Part shown: positions 1 to 9,575 of the stretch, in pieces
Numbering within the stretch: position 1 is the stretch's first letter
Layout of the letters: the number at the start of each line of letters is the position of its first letter
Assembly (NCBI GenBank): GCA_030704615.1
Contig: CM060731.1
Coordinates: 10,044,001 to 10,108,000 of the forward strand
DNA: 64,000 bases
Direction: 5' to 3'
DNA from: Takakia lepidozioides
Taxonomy: Eukaryota; Streptophyta; Takakiopsida; Takakiales; Takakiaceae
Notes under the pieces: generated by a model
Told to the model about the DNA's origin: nothing
The model's database searches: none
What the model saw: only the letters and a program-made list of their open reading frames with translations
Translations under genes and position numbers: made by a program

Positions 1-265
1 CAACTCTGAAAGTCTCGAGGCTGAGCCAAAAGCCCAGGCCCTTGTGGGGCCTAGTTATTGGGCAAACCACACACAGCAGGTTGATGCTTGTGTAAAGGGA
101 TTTCCAGAGGATATCTGGAAAACCTGGATGAACTCTCTATTCCAAGGTAAGTCTTACTACCGGCGTCAGTCCCTGACAAAGGTAGGTTCTGTCCCTTTGT
201 GTTCCGCTCAAACTGGCCGCGGGGTCAATGGCCACAAGGCTATGGCAAACAACGTCTTATGAGTA
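1..265 (+). mobile_element. LINE family A, 3'-terminal fragment (window-truncated)
   Basis: Coding sequence is open from base 2 to the TGA at 260-262. It encodes the C-terminal tail of the same non-LTR retrotransposon that is nearly complete at 11036-15765. The two 3' ends are nearly identical over about 260 bp (compare 15499-15763), including the final residues (ANNVL) and the bases just after the stop (GTACA). Homology ends within a few bases of the stop codon, so this family has almost no 3' untranslated region and no poly(A). After it comes a TCTC-rich run. The 5' part lies outside the window, so its target-site duplication cannot be seen. It lies left of the minus-strand ACA exon, probably inside that gene's first intron. 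Confidence 0.9.
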
Positions 266-359
266 CATTCTCTCTGTCTCTGTCTCTCTCATTATCTTGA
301 TGGTGGCTAAGCTCCACTCAAGAAGTGCCTAATCCCGTTGGAATTTCATGGTCAGAAAA

Positions 360-745
360 GAGGCAGCCCTATAAAGTTGGAAGATCTGGCTGCTCTTCTC
401 ATTTGGAAGAGCAGGCAGGAGCTGAAGTACTATGGCATCAACTAAGGGACTCACTTTGAATTTCTGCTCCGTATGGCAACACAAGGCTGAGTGCTGCTGT
501 AACAGCATAAGCAATGCGTTGCTTTGCTGAGGTACTGTTGCAAGAGATAACAATGCCATGAAGTTGAAAGTCGTGGCTACTTTTCTCCTTGGAGGAGCAG
601 TCACCTCAGTTGGCTTCGAGCAAGTTGCTCACTTAGACTCTTTTCTTTGAAGTGCTGCTCAGTATGGCAACACAGGGCTGATTGCTGCTGTAACAGCATA
701 TGCAAGGCTTTGCTTCTGATGTACTGTTGCAAGAGTAACTACCAC
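360..745. repeat. Tandem duplication of about 190 bp, two diverged copies
   Basis: The segment near 376-560 is followed by a diverged copy near 561-745. The best-conserved part is about 80 bp (465-546 versus 656-735), sharing GTATGGCAACACA, GCTGCTGTAACAGCATA and GTACTGTTGCAAGAG. Both copies contain short open frames, but the frames are interrupted and I recognise no protein. It may be intronic sequence of the ACA-like gene. Confidence 0.7.
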
Positions 746-1606
746 CGTCCCACCCACTGGTATGCTGTCTTGTCTTTCTATCTTGTAATTCATGAATGTC
801 TCCTAGCTAAAGTGAACATGGATAACAACTGTCAAGTCGTTTTCGCCTGGAATTCTATGCAAATCACTGATCTATTGGTTGGTGGGTGCATAATGGGGCC
901 AGGTGAGGCGGGTTCACTTGCGTTAGAGGTTAGACATGCTCAGATTGTGACAAGGAAAGAAAGGGCATAAGGGAAGCCTTCTTGCTGCCTCGTACTTGGT
1001 GCGGAATGGTGTTGAGAGTAAACACATGTTTGTGCTAGTCTCAAATTTTTGATGGACTGTAGGAAGTTCTTGGGATCTGATCACCAGTGGCAGCCTTGCC
1101 ATCTGTTGATCCTTTTGACAAAGAATACCCATACTACAACTCTGGAGCATTTTGAATTTGCAGAACTGGTTCTTTCCCCTAACTGCTGCTGAGCTATGGC
1201 TTTTCTCATAGCTGCAGTTTTGACTTCTAAATAGCCTCTACTAGAAATATTCTAGTATGAATCTATGGGGGGTTCTACTCTACTTGTGGAAACTAAAGAA
1301 GTATCTTATGGTCAAAGCCTTGCTTGCATATGATGACACATTATGTAAGCAGTTGCAAGATGTGTAAGCATACATGCTCACAAATTTGACTTTTGCAGGA
1401 CTGGCGAGGTTTCTATGTAAATGCTGGCTTCTATATTGAAGGAGCTGGACCATGTCCAGATGTATGATGTTGTCAAACAAAACAGGACTGGATCCAAATG
1501 ATCTAGGACTGGACAGGTGACTAATTGAAACTCTCTCCACCCAATAAGTGCCTGGCCAAACCCTCCAAAAATATCGCGCTCTGGCCTGAGGAAACATGTA
1601 GTGTAC

Positions 1607-1828
1607 CTGTAGCTCTTGCGATGCCCTCCGTCTCTTGTTGAGGTCGGCGGTGTACCGAAAGCGACGGGTAGCATTCAGCACAAGGCTTGCTTTGCGCCAT
1701 GCTTCTAGCGTCTCCACCGACGGTCTCTTGTTGGGAATCTCGAAGTCCTTCATGGAATCGTGCTCTTCCAAGGAGAGTAAACTGCCCATAGTGTGTTTGA
1801 ATGAGCGTGACGACTGTTCACTCTGCAT
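1607..1828 (-). CDS. First exon of an autoinhibited (ACA-type, P2B) Ca2+-ATPase, partial
   Basis: This 74-codon exon runs from an ATG at 1828 to a GT donor just after 1607 (CAG|GTACAC on the minus strand, phase 0). It encodes the N-terminal regulatory segment of plant plasma-membrane-type ACA calcium pumps: an FEIPNK box, then SVETLEAWRKASLVLNATRR and FRYTADLNKRR. In the family this is the calmodulin-binding autoinhibitory helix that restrains a pump exporting cytosolic Ca2+. No further ACA exon is visible between here and the left edge (an intron with a tandem duplication and a LINE end), so the gene either continues beyond the window or is an orphan exon. The upstream TTG-initiated extension was ignored in favour of the ATG. 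Family call is confident; intactness is unknown. Confidence 0.82.
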
Positions 1829-3860
1829 TGTTACCCCACTCTCTACTGGCAGCAATGTCCCCTTGTCAAGAGCCAGTCACAAACAGCGATCCACGATCAT
1901 GAACAACACATCTTTAACTTCCGAATGCAACCGAAGTGATCATGCGGATTGTAGCACCTAGGATATTGAGAAGCTCGAAATCTCCAGTAATATGCACACA
2001 TTGTTCACTAGTGCTACAAAACACACATACATACTTTGTCCCTCTCTCTCTGAGCTTCCCGTGGACGTTATGAGTGCCATTTCATTTCTTTCTGTTCCAC
2101 TGCTAACCCTTCTTCCCACTGGTTGAACATGAATTGAAGTCCATAAAGCAAAACTTTAGAGCACCGAAAGTTGCAACCAGATCAGCGTGCCCTCAGCAAA
2201 GTTAAGGAGCCCTACATAATTCGCGCGCAAACTGAACACACGCAGGTCTAGATGCACCCATTACAGAAACACAGGTGAAAGAGCTCAGTGTGCTGCCTTC
2301 ATCAGTCCCACTCATAATTTCCAACTAATTTCGTGACACATGGGTCCAGCTCCGACTCGAGTCCCGACACTCGTACAGCTCTCACAATACACTGCATTCT
2401 TGTGCAATGTCATGACTCATATCCCGTGATTTTCGTACTTCACAGGACTAAACATTGTCGGGACCGTTGGATCCGGGAAATGAGACATGTCACAAACTAG
2501 CTACCTTACTTACCTTGCAGGACGCAAATCGAGGGCCTCCTAATCTCTTCTATTTAAAGATCTCAAGTCTACCGACACACCCACGCAAATTACGTGTGTA
2601 CACCTCTCACAGAAAAGGCAATCAGGGCTGATCACTGAAAAACTTCCTTGGTGTTGTGGGGTTGCACAGATGGATGGATCATTGCTGTAAGGGATGCCGT
2701 GGGCCCAGCTGTGTTGATACTTGTTGGGAAGTCGGAAGATCATCAAAATGCTTTGGAAGCAAGACTCAGTCGCCCAAAATCCTCACCAACATAACTACAG
2801 ATTCCTACATCGCATGTGACACCATTCAGCAGGGGTGCTGGGAAGCTGTTGGGCATGGGCTGAAGTCAAATGGGGCCACAAACAAGCCAATGAAAGACTG
2901 CGAGTCATGATCCCAGGAGTGGAGGCAGGTGTGTGTATTACTGCTCTGGGCACACCTCTCTAGATCGCAGCAAAGAAACCTTCAATCCGACAGTGTGTGG
3001 ACTGTCGAGAGAGCACGAGGTGTTGACTATGGCGCTACAGGTACAGTCATGGCATCGCTTGCAATCATCGTTTTCCTCTTTGGTAAACACACATTCAAGT
3101 TGATACCCAAGTTAAGTACTCTCCTTTTGAGTCCTCCCTTTGACAAATCCTCTCACACAAGAAAAGTGACTGGAGATCAAATAACAATGAAAACTGGCAG
3201 GAAAAATCTTGTATCTCTTTAGACTTTTTCTATTTTTTTTTGGGGGAGAACATCCCAACGGACTATTTAGAATCAAACTAATATTTTATCAAAAGAATAA
3301 TTATTTCATAAATTAATCCTGGTGAGGGAGGAGGGGTCAGTGACCCTTGGATTTCTCAGATTTCAATCAATTGAGCCCGTTTTTTTTCCAGCGGATGCCG
3401 TCCACTTGTCGGACAGAAATCCAATGAGCGATTGATGGGATTTTTTGGTTAGGGTTAGGATTTTTGGTGGCCAAGGCGGTGGGGTCTGCTTTGTGGCGTG
3501 AGAGCAGCTCTCCCGCGCTTTTTGGGCTCTCTCACCTTGCGTGTTTGTCTTCCTAGCCTCACTGTGCTCGTGTTTCGGGAGCTCTGCTGCGGCGTGTGTA
3601 TGCAGGTGGCCGTTGCGTGGTGGCAGGGGGCCGTTGCCCATAGTGTCATTGAGATTCCTGCATTGTGGTTTTGCTTCATTACTACTCACCTTCATGGATA
3701 GCTGTTGCATTCATAAGACTAGCTACGCTGCGATCTCCAGAGCATAGAGCATCTGTTGTTGTAGGTGTGATTGGGGAAGAGGTGCGCAGCTTTGCATTGA
3801 AGATTGGACTCTTTGCTGAGAGGAAGAGAGGGTCTTGGGAGCACAATCGAGGCTCTCTGT
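1829..3860. other. No supported gene; presumed 5' flank of the ACA-like gene
   Basis: Open frames here are short (under 110 codons), overlap on both strands and match nothing I know. A LINE family B tail lies near 2045-2110. Around 3220-3330 the sequence is A/T-rich with a T-run then GGGGGAG. Promoter elements for the minus-strand ACA exon should lie in the first few hundred bases, but none is distinctive. Confidence 0.5.
2045..2112 (+). mobile_element. LINE family B 3'-tail remnant
   Basis: CTGAGCTTCCCGTGGACGTT followed by ATGAGTGCCATTTCATTTC matches the 3' tail seen near 61545-61600 and 60815-60890 (GCTCTTTGAGCTT, a GGACGTTATAAA-type block, then ATTTC repeats). Only the terminal 60-70 bases remain. 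Confidence 0.55.
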
Positions 3861-3910
3861 GAGTGAATGCGATTCGGCGCATGCATCTGTTCGATTTAGT
3901 ACAAATTGCG

Positions 3911-4246
3911 ATGGGGTCTGGTGGTGCTCCACCTCCTGCACCTGCCCATCTTGCTGCTCAAGCGACAACCATCGCTGCGTGGGCACGGTCGTTGGGTGCG
4001 AGTTCACAGCAAGTCGATCAGATCTTGGGTTGTCTGAATGAGGATTACCTTTTGGAATTGAAGAGGCCTGCAAGGATAAGGTGGCCAGCCTTCCCCCAAC
4101 CAAGCAACTTCCGGTACTTGTTTAGGAGGCACGTAGCTCGCATTTTGGGATGGAGTGAACGTAAGGAAGAGGGGCCCTGGCGGCTTTTCCACCGAGGTGA
4201 ACGAAATCCTGAGACTCCAGGTGTGGCCGGATTTTGCAAACTCTGA
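3911..4246 (+). CDS. Unrecognised ORF upstream of the piggyBac transposase
   Basis: The ORF begins at an in-frame ATG (MGSGGAPPPAPAHL...) and ends at 4246. It has an Ala/Pro-rich start, a helical segment (AWARSLGASSQQVDQILGCL), then a basic region with paired arginines (FRYLFRRHVARILGW). I do not recognise the fold. It sits just 5' of the transposase reading frames, in a different frame, and could be the N-terminal portion of a larger piggyBac protein joined by splicing or separated by a frameshift, or a small accessory gene of the element. Downstream frames overlap its 3' end by a few codons. Confidence 0.4.
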   Translation: MGSGGAPPPAPAHLAAQATTIAAWARSLGASSQQVDQILGCLNEDYLLELKRPARIRWPAFPQPSNFRYLFRRHVARILGWSERKEEGPWRLFHRGERNPETPGVAGFCKL

Positions 4247-4257
4247 AGCTTCGCACT

Positions 4258-4720
4258 ATGAGACTGAAGGAGTTGGCGAGGTCGCAGGGTAAGTGTGATT
4301 CCCAGCCAGATTTCCCTTCGAATGTTGGTGAAGATTGTCATGGTCGATCGCAGTACTCCTTGCGTAGTTCTCAAGTTCCGGAATGTGATATTGCTGGGCA
4401 TTCACAATCACTGGAACACATGGGATTGTTGGGATCCACTGTGAAGGTGTGTGTGGCAGACTTGAATTTGGAGGACTTGCCATCCTCCAGCAGTGCCAGG
4501 CCTGAGTGGGCCTATGGGACTGTCATTGAGAAGACATGGGACATTCTGAATTCCAGGCAGAATTTCCTTGTATCTCTTTTTGGGCAATTAGGAGTGCACT
4601 ATGTTCCTGCCAGTGCTTGTGTAGTCCAGGACCTAGATGGAGAGCATGGGTGTTCATTGAATGAGTTGCTCGGCCTGGATCCCAATGACGACTTGCCTGG
4701 GGTGAATTATCAGAGTGTGA
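4258..4720 (+). pseudogene. Probable displaced N-terminal part of the piggyBac-like transposase
   Basis: An ORF starting with ATG at 4258 (MRLKELARSQ...) contains ordinary protein sequence up to LNELLGLDPNDDLPG near 4700. Beyond that this frame becomes an implausible Ile/Leu/Met run. The neighbouring frame reads a clean acidic stretch (DDDSDSDFDPLEEEDV) from about 4716 and continues into the transposase. Acidic N-termini are usual in piggyBac transposases, so the simplest reading is one protein broken by a small indel near 4710-4720. An intron is not excluded. Confidence 0.55.
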
Positions 4721-4802
4721 TGATGATTCTGATTCTGATTTTGATCCTTTGGAAGAAGAGGATGTTAATCCGGATCCTGATGCTACTGAGAACCCTGACT
4801 TG

Positions 4803-6395
4803 ATGGACTTCTGTGTAGACACTGGGCTCCCCACCCGGGAGCTGGGCCTGTATGAATTGCCAGAAGGTTGGGAGGGATGGGGCCCTCATGATTTCTTTGC
4901 TGACGACATGTGGAATAGCAATTCGGCCCACCTGCCAGAGGTAAGTTGGTCGGGTGGGGAGTCTGGCCTGAATCTGCCTTTCGGAGATGAGGCAGACCCG
5001 ATTGACTTTTTCAATTTGTTTTGGCCAGTCTCTATCATGCGGAGAATATGTGGAATGACCAACCTGTATGCAAGGACATTGAATTCGAATGGAAATCTGA
5101 AAGGGGGTAGATGGTGGTACCCGCCTACAGTTCGTGAATTGAGGGCCTGGATTGCCGTTCATATTCTTATGGGCATCAAGAAATTTCCTAACACTAGGCT
5201 GTACTGGAAGCACAACGATAGTTTCTTCAATTGCCCTTCTATAATTCGCATCATGTCGCGCAACCGGTGGGAGAGCGTCTTGAGATGCCTCCACCTTGTT
5301 GACAACAGAGATGTGGTCACTGATCCAAACGAGCCAGCATTTGATAAGCTAGCGAAAACCCGTTGGCTTATAGATGCCCAAAATGACTTGTATGCTACAT
5401 TCATGAGGCCTGAACAGAACCTGTGTGTGGATGAGCAAATGGTGAAGTGTAAAGGGAGGTATGCTCGAATTCAGCAGTACATGGTGAAGAAGCCCGTGAA
5501 GTGGGGCATAAAGTCATGGTGTTTGTGTGGGGCAACTTCTAAGTATGTTCACAAACTGGAGGTGTATCTAGGGAAGGATGAGGGAAATGATTTGACGCAT
5601 GGGTCTGGATATGGAGTTGTCACAAGGCTGCTGGCTGGATTTGAAGGGAAGGGTCATATAGTAACTATGGATAACTTCTTCAGTAGCCCTCTTCTTTTCT
5701 ATGACTTGGCAGCCAAGTCCATCTTTGCTACTGGCACAGTAAAAACAACAAGGGTGGGGTTTCCTTCTTGTCTTGATTTGGGAAAAAATGGTGAGAGGGG
5801 AAGGCTGGAATGGCGCATGCACATATCTGGTAAGTTGGCGGCTGTTTCATGGATGGACAGGAAAATGGTGTCCTTCTTGAGTACTGCCATCTCCCCTGTT
5901 GGTGAGGATTGTTTCATTGAAAGAAGACATGAGGGGGCTAGACGCCTTGTGCCGACCTCCCCCATAGTGGTGCACTATCAGCACCACATGCGGGGGGTGG
6001 ATGTGCAGGACCAACTATGTGGCTACTATTCAGTTCAGACCCATGACCACAAGTGGTGGCACAGGCTGTACTTCCACTCCGTGGACACCTCTTTGGTCAA
6101 TTCTTACATTTTGTACTTGGGCTGGATGGCAACAAAGGGCCAGACGCCTCGTAGCCACATGTTATACAATTTAGCTATAGCTAAAGGACTAACGGAGGGG
6201 TGGGTTGCTCCCAGGAGCACAGTGATGCCAGGTTCAAACGTGCCCAACCCGGGTGCAGTTCACTTTTCCCTCAGAAGTAGTAGGAGGAGGAAGTGTGTTG
6301 AATGCGGTGTTCGCCAGAGGTACTTCTGTGCAATGTGTGGAGATCTTCCCATGTGCCTTGGACGTTGTTTTGTGCGGAGCCATAGCCTTCTTTGA
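4803..6395 (+). CDS. piggyBac-like transposase (DDE_Tnp_1_7 family), catalytic core intact
   Basis: The 530-codon ORF runs from ATG 4803; the same frame is open upstream to 4689. It would catalyse cut-and-paste transposition at TTAA targets. In order it shows: the family's N-terminal core (TVRELRAWIAVHILMGIKKF, YWKHND, RLHLVDN-like); the first catalytic Asp in CVDEQMVKCKGR; the second in VTMDNFFSS; the third in HHMRGVDVQDQL; and a C-terminal Cys-rich RING-like finger (CVECGVRQRYFCAMCGD... CLGRCFVRSH) that in piggyBac binds the transposon end. All three aspartates and all the finger's Cys/His positions are present, with no internal stop across about 1.6 kb, so the copy is young or domesticated. 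I did not find convincing flanking TTAA-TIR pairs. Whether it is a mobile element or a domesticated gene (PGBD-like) cannot be decided from sequence alone. Confidence 0.93.
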   Translation: MDFCVDTGLPTRELGLYELPEGWEGWGPHDFFADDMWNSNSAHLPEVSWSGGESGLNLPFGDEADPIDFFNLFWPVSIMRRICGMTNLYARTLNSNGNLKGGRWWYPPTVRELRAWIAVHILMGIKKFPNTRLYWKHNDSFFNCPSIIRIMSRNRWESVLRCLHLVDNRDVVTDPNEPAFDKLAKTRWLIDAQNDLYATFMRPEQNLCVDEQMVKCKGRYARIQQYMVKKPVKWGIKSWCLCGATSKYVHKLEVYLGKDEGNDLTHGSGYGVVTRLLAGFEGKGHIVTMDNFFSSPLLFYDLAAKSIFATGTVKTTRVGFPSCLDLGKNGERGRLEWRMHISGKLAAVSWMDRKMVSFLSTAISPVGEDCFIERRHEGARRLVPTSPIVVHYQHHMRGVDVQDQLCGYYSVQTHDHKWWHRLYFHSVDTSLVNSYILYLGWMATKGQTPRSHMLYNLAIAKGLTEGWVAPRSTVMPGSNVPNPGAVHFSLRSSRRRKCVECGVRQRYFCAMCGDLPMCLGRCFVRSHSLL

Positions 6396-6984
6396 TGCAT
6401 GTGAGTGGCTGGTGGTTCACTAAACATTCTGATTGATTGCTCCTGCAGAGACGTGGAGACTCTTCTGAAAGGTGGAGTGTCCACGGGCTGGGTTGAGGCC
6501 TTGTATTTGTTCCTCAACACTCTAACGTGCTTGGGGGTAAGTGCTTTCATGCTAATTTTGAGCTTGAAGAGGTTTTACTAACTACTTTAGTGTAGAGAGT
6601 CGCTTGACAAGTCCTAGGATAGTGGGTCAATGGTGTGTGGGAAGTCTATGGTCACTTCCTAATGCGCAGGTGTATGTCTTGGCTGGTGCAGCACTCCGAG
6701 ATCTGGTTATGGGTGCAGCCAGCTCCTGTGTGGTAGTTTTGTAATATGCCAATTTTGCGTGGAGGCTTTCGAGTGTTCTAGGCTGTAGTGGCAGTTGTGC
6801 TTGGATTTTTGGTGACTGATCAGTTTGTAGTTAGTACTGCTGCAACAGAACATAACCAGCTCTGGTAGTATGATGCTAGTTTAGTCCTTGCCATAGTGTA
6901 GTGTGGAGGAGGCATAGTTGCATATTCAGGTCTTGCTACAAGCATTTGTTATGAAAAGACTAAGTTGCCTTCATGTTCAGCGGG
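6396..6984. other. No gene seen; 3' flank of the piggyBac ORF
   Basis: Only a short minus-strand frame overlaps the transposase end. I see no convincing inverted repeat pairing this sequence with the region upstream of 3900, and no polyadenylation signal I would defend. Confidence 0.5.
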
Positions 6985-7125
6985 CGTGTGTGGTAGAGCA
7001 GGTTAGTGGTTAGTCCCCTTGTCAAGCGGGGGGGTGCACACAAGGGGGGATCCTCCCCCTTGTGTTCATGTGCGAGCTGCCAGTTGGGTCAGGTTACTGG
7101 GTTCAATTCCCACTCACACAATTGT
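6985..7125 (+). mobile_element. Possible tRNA-derived SINE head (A-box and B-box like motifs)
   Basis: TGGTAGAGCAGGTTAGTGG at 6991-7009 resembles an internal RNA polymerase III A-box. GGGTTCAATTCCCACTC from 7099 resembles a B-box within a T-arm. Their spacing (about 100 bp) is longer than in a functional tRNA and the intervening sequence includes a C/G-rich inverted repeat, so this is not a tRNA gene. A SINE head is the best guess; the 47-bp repeats at 7350 might be its tail. Confidence 0.35.
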
Positions 7126-7349
7126 AGGGCTATGTGCTTGGATGGGTGGGATTGTGGAATCTGTTTTATGCTCGATGTTGCACGTTGCTCAAGCCTGCTG
7201 TAGCAATCACACACGGCGACTTGCTGTATGTAAACCATAAATGGTTGGGCTGTACACCCTCAAGTAAGCACCTCTCAAAATGTGGTGGACAGCCTTTTCA
7301 ATTCAGTAATCAGTGTTGTTTTGGGTAGCCCGCTTGCTGCAGTACTGCG

Positions 7350-7490
7350 GTCATTTTATGTGTGAAGGTCTACAGCCCTGTTGGTCATGGTTGATGGTCA
7401 TTTTATGTGTGGAGGTCTACAGCCCTGTTGGTCATGGTTGATGGTCATTTTATGTGTGGAGGTCTACAGCCCTGTTGGTCATGGTTGAAG
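7350..7490 (+). repeat. Tandem repeat, 47 bp x 3
   Basis: Three adjacent units start at 7350, 7397 and 7444 (GTCATTTTATGTGTG...GTTGATG). They are almost identical, differing at one or two positions, which implies recent expansion. No coding potential is evident. Confidence 0.92.
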
Positions 7491-7659
7491 GGTGCTCCTG
7501 TCGACATACACCAAACAAACACCATGGCAGATTCAGGAAACAAAGGGAGCTACATGCAGGACTTTGTCATTTTTCCAGCACCCCAAATTCTCGAAATCTG
7601 ACCCCCTCACGTTTCTAAGTGTCAACACCACGATTTTTGTCCAAATCACTTTTTTCTTT

Positions 7660-8310
7660 TTAGGCTGGATGGAAGGACCCACCAGGATGAACATGGGAGC
7701 AGTTTCAGCCCATTTGGCTTTCATCCCGTCATTCAATTTTGCACTGGCGTAGAAAGTAAATGTAATTTTGTTGAGTGGGGTCCAAAAATGGACCCCACAT
7801 TCAACGGTGGCGTTTTGGCGATCTCGCTCTGATTGGCCTCAAATTTGGTGTGTCCCTGCACGAGGTAATGTGCGGTCAAAAATCTTAAATTTTTTTGTTT
7901 TCAAGATTTTCTGAGGTTTTTCCTCCGCAGGGGTCTTATTTTTGAAAAAAGTCAAACTTTGTCACTGGGCGCTTAACCCTTAAACGCCCAGTGGGTAAGT
8001 TTGACTTTTCCCAAAATCACTACCCGTCGGGTGAAAAAACCCTGTAATTTCCGGGGAAAAAGGGAATTTTGGAAATTTGACCGGACATTATCTTCCTAAC
8101 TTACCCCCTGCATACACCTGCCAAATTCCAGGCCAATCGGATGGAAATCAGAAAAACGCCACCGTTGCATGTGGGGACATTTTTCGGGGGAAAAAAAATA
8201 AAAATAAAATTGTAAGTGGTTTTCCTGAAATTTGGATGACGGGAAGGAACTCGATTGGGCTGATGCACCTCACTGGTCATCCCCACCACATCCAACATCC
8301 AACAAGCCAA
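7660..8310. repeat. Long imperfect inverted repeat (foldback) centred at about 7978
   Basis: The left arm (about 7660-7976) and right arm (about 7980-8310) are reverse complements with moderate divergence. Landmarks pair outward from the centre: AAGTCAAACTTTGTCACTGG with its partner in CAGTGGGTAAGTTTGACTT; GGTCAAA blocks; CAACGGTGGCGTTTT near 7803 with its complement near 8150-8165; CCCGTCATTCAATTT with its partner near 8225-8240. The centre reads TTAA-CCC-TTAA, so each arm ends in TTAA. ORFs across it are not gene-like. Candidates are a foldback MITE or two related short elements abutting head to head. Confidence 0.78.
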
Positions 8311-8844
8311 AAAGTGCTCATTGGCCAAGTGTACATGTGCTGCTGGTTGGTCAAAGCAGGGGGGAGCGTGCACAACCACAACGCGGGAACCTCCACGCTT
8401 CGCCACATACCCCCTCCAGAAAAATCGCAATTGCAACTAGCTCATCAGGAATTAGGGCTATCAGGGTTCCCATCTGCAAACTAGACGCTGGGAGCAAATC
8501 CACGGCCCTGATTTTGACAAATTTGATCAAGATCTGAAAAAGTTATGGCTCCTGAAAAATCTTTCGAGGCCCAGTTTCGGCCCCGCGGGCGTTAAAGGAA
8601 GTGCAAATTATCGTGTCTCTTCACGAAGGATTACTGGCTTCTGTTGGAAGGTGGAACACTTTCAACCCTAGTCACCTAGGTTATGCAGAAGCAAAGCACA
8701 AACACCCAATCCCTGGGCTATGCTAACAACAAAAAGTTTTACTCCTCAGTGGTTTTTTTGGAGTGGTCTTGTCGTCGGCTTGCTTATTCTTCTTGATAGC
8801 CACTATTCTTTCTGCCGTTCCCTCATGATGCATTGCCTTATGCT

Positions 8845-9575
8845 AGCTCCGATGGATCCAGAGAGGATCTATGCAATGGTTCCAAACAAACACGAACCGC
8901 TGAAACTTGTGCTGCCCAAAAGTTTGTGATGTCATTAGTTATGTAGTTGCATCAATAATATCTATCATAACATCCGGCACCCTGCAAACCGTGGTGGATA
9001 CGCATAGGGGACAATGTTATATTTGGGGTCAAGAGTTCATATTCATAGCAAGTATTCTTCTCCATATTTTCCTGGGACAAGTCTCAATACACTCTTGTTG
9101 ATTTGTGTAATCAGGTCTTCATACTCATGATCACCTCCTAGTCCTCAATTGGATTTTATGCTTAGAGACTTTAGTTACACTTGAGTTCCTCAGACTTTGT
9201 ATGTGGATCCGGACTTAAGAACCAGACCATTTGTTGTCAACTCCCGACCATGAGGACCTGATTACACTCTTATAAAAACCCTAAGATTTGAAAGCAACAA
9301 AAGAGTATTGAGACATGTCACAAGAAAATGTGAAGAAGAATAACTGTTATGAAGACGTAATCTTCACCTCCAGATACAACATTGTCCCCTCCTAACAAAG
9401 AAAGTCCATATCCACCATGGCTCGGAGGCCGTTACATGTTATTGATGCAACTATTGACGTCACAAGCCTTTCAGGCACCACAAGCTTCACTGGTCTGTGT
9501 CTGTCTGGAACCGTTACATGATCCATAAATCCTTACATAGATCCTATCTGGATCCATTGGAGCTAGCACAAGAAC
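8845..9575. repeat. Long inverted repeat, arms of about 280 bp with a central spacer
   Basis: The left arm (about 8845-9140) and right arm (about 9255-9575) pair as reverse complements. Shared landmarks include GCTAGCTCC(G/A)ATGGATCCAG, CTTGTG...GTGACGTCA-like, GTTGCATCAATAA, GGGGACAATGTT, TATTCTTCT(C/T)CA and GTCTCAATAC. The purine-rich GGGGACAATG block resembles a retroelement terminus, but no retroviral-type coding sequence is present. Probably two inverted copies of one repeat. Confidence 0.72.

Noticed and set aside
6985-7125. A functional tRNA gene
   Set aside because: The A-box to B-box distance and internal sequence cannot form a cloverleaf with paired acceptor and anticodon stems.
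8845-9575. LTR retrotransposon with inverted LTRs
   Set aside because: The arms are inverted rather than direct and no gag-pol coding sequence is present.
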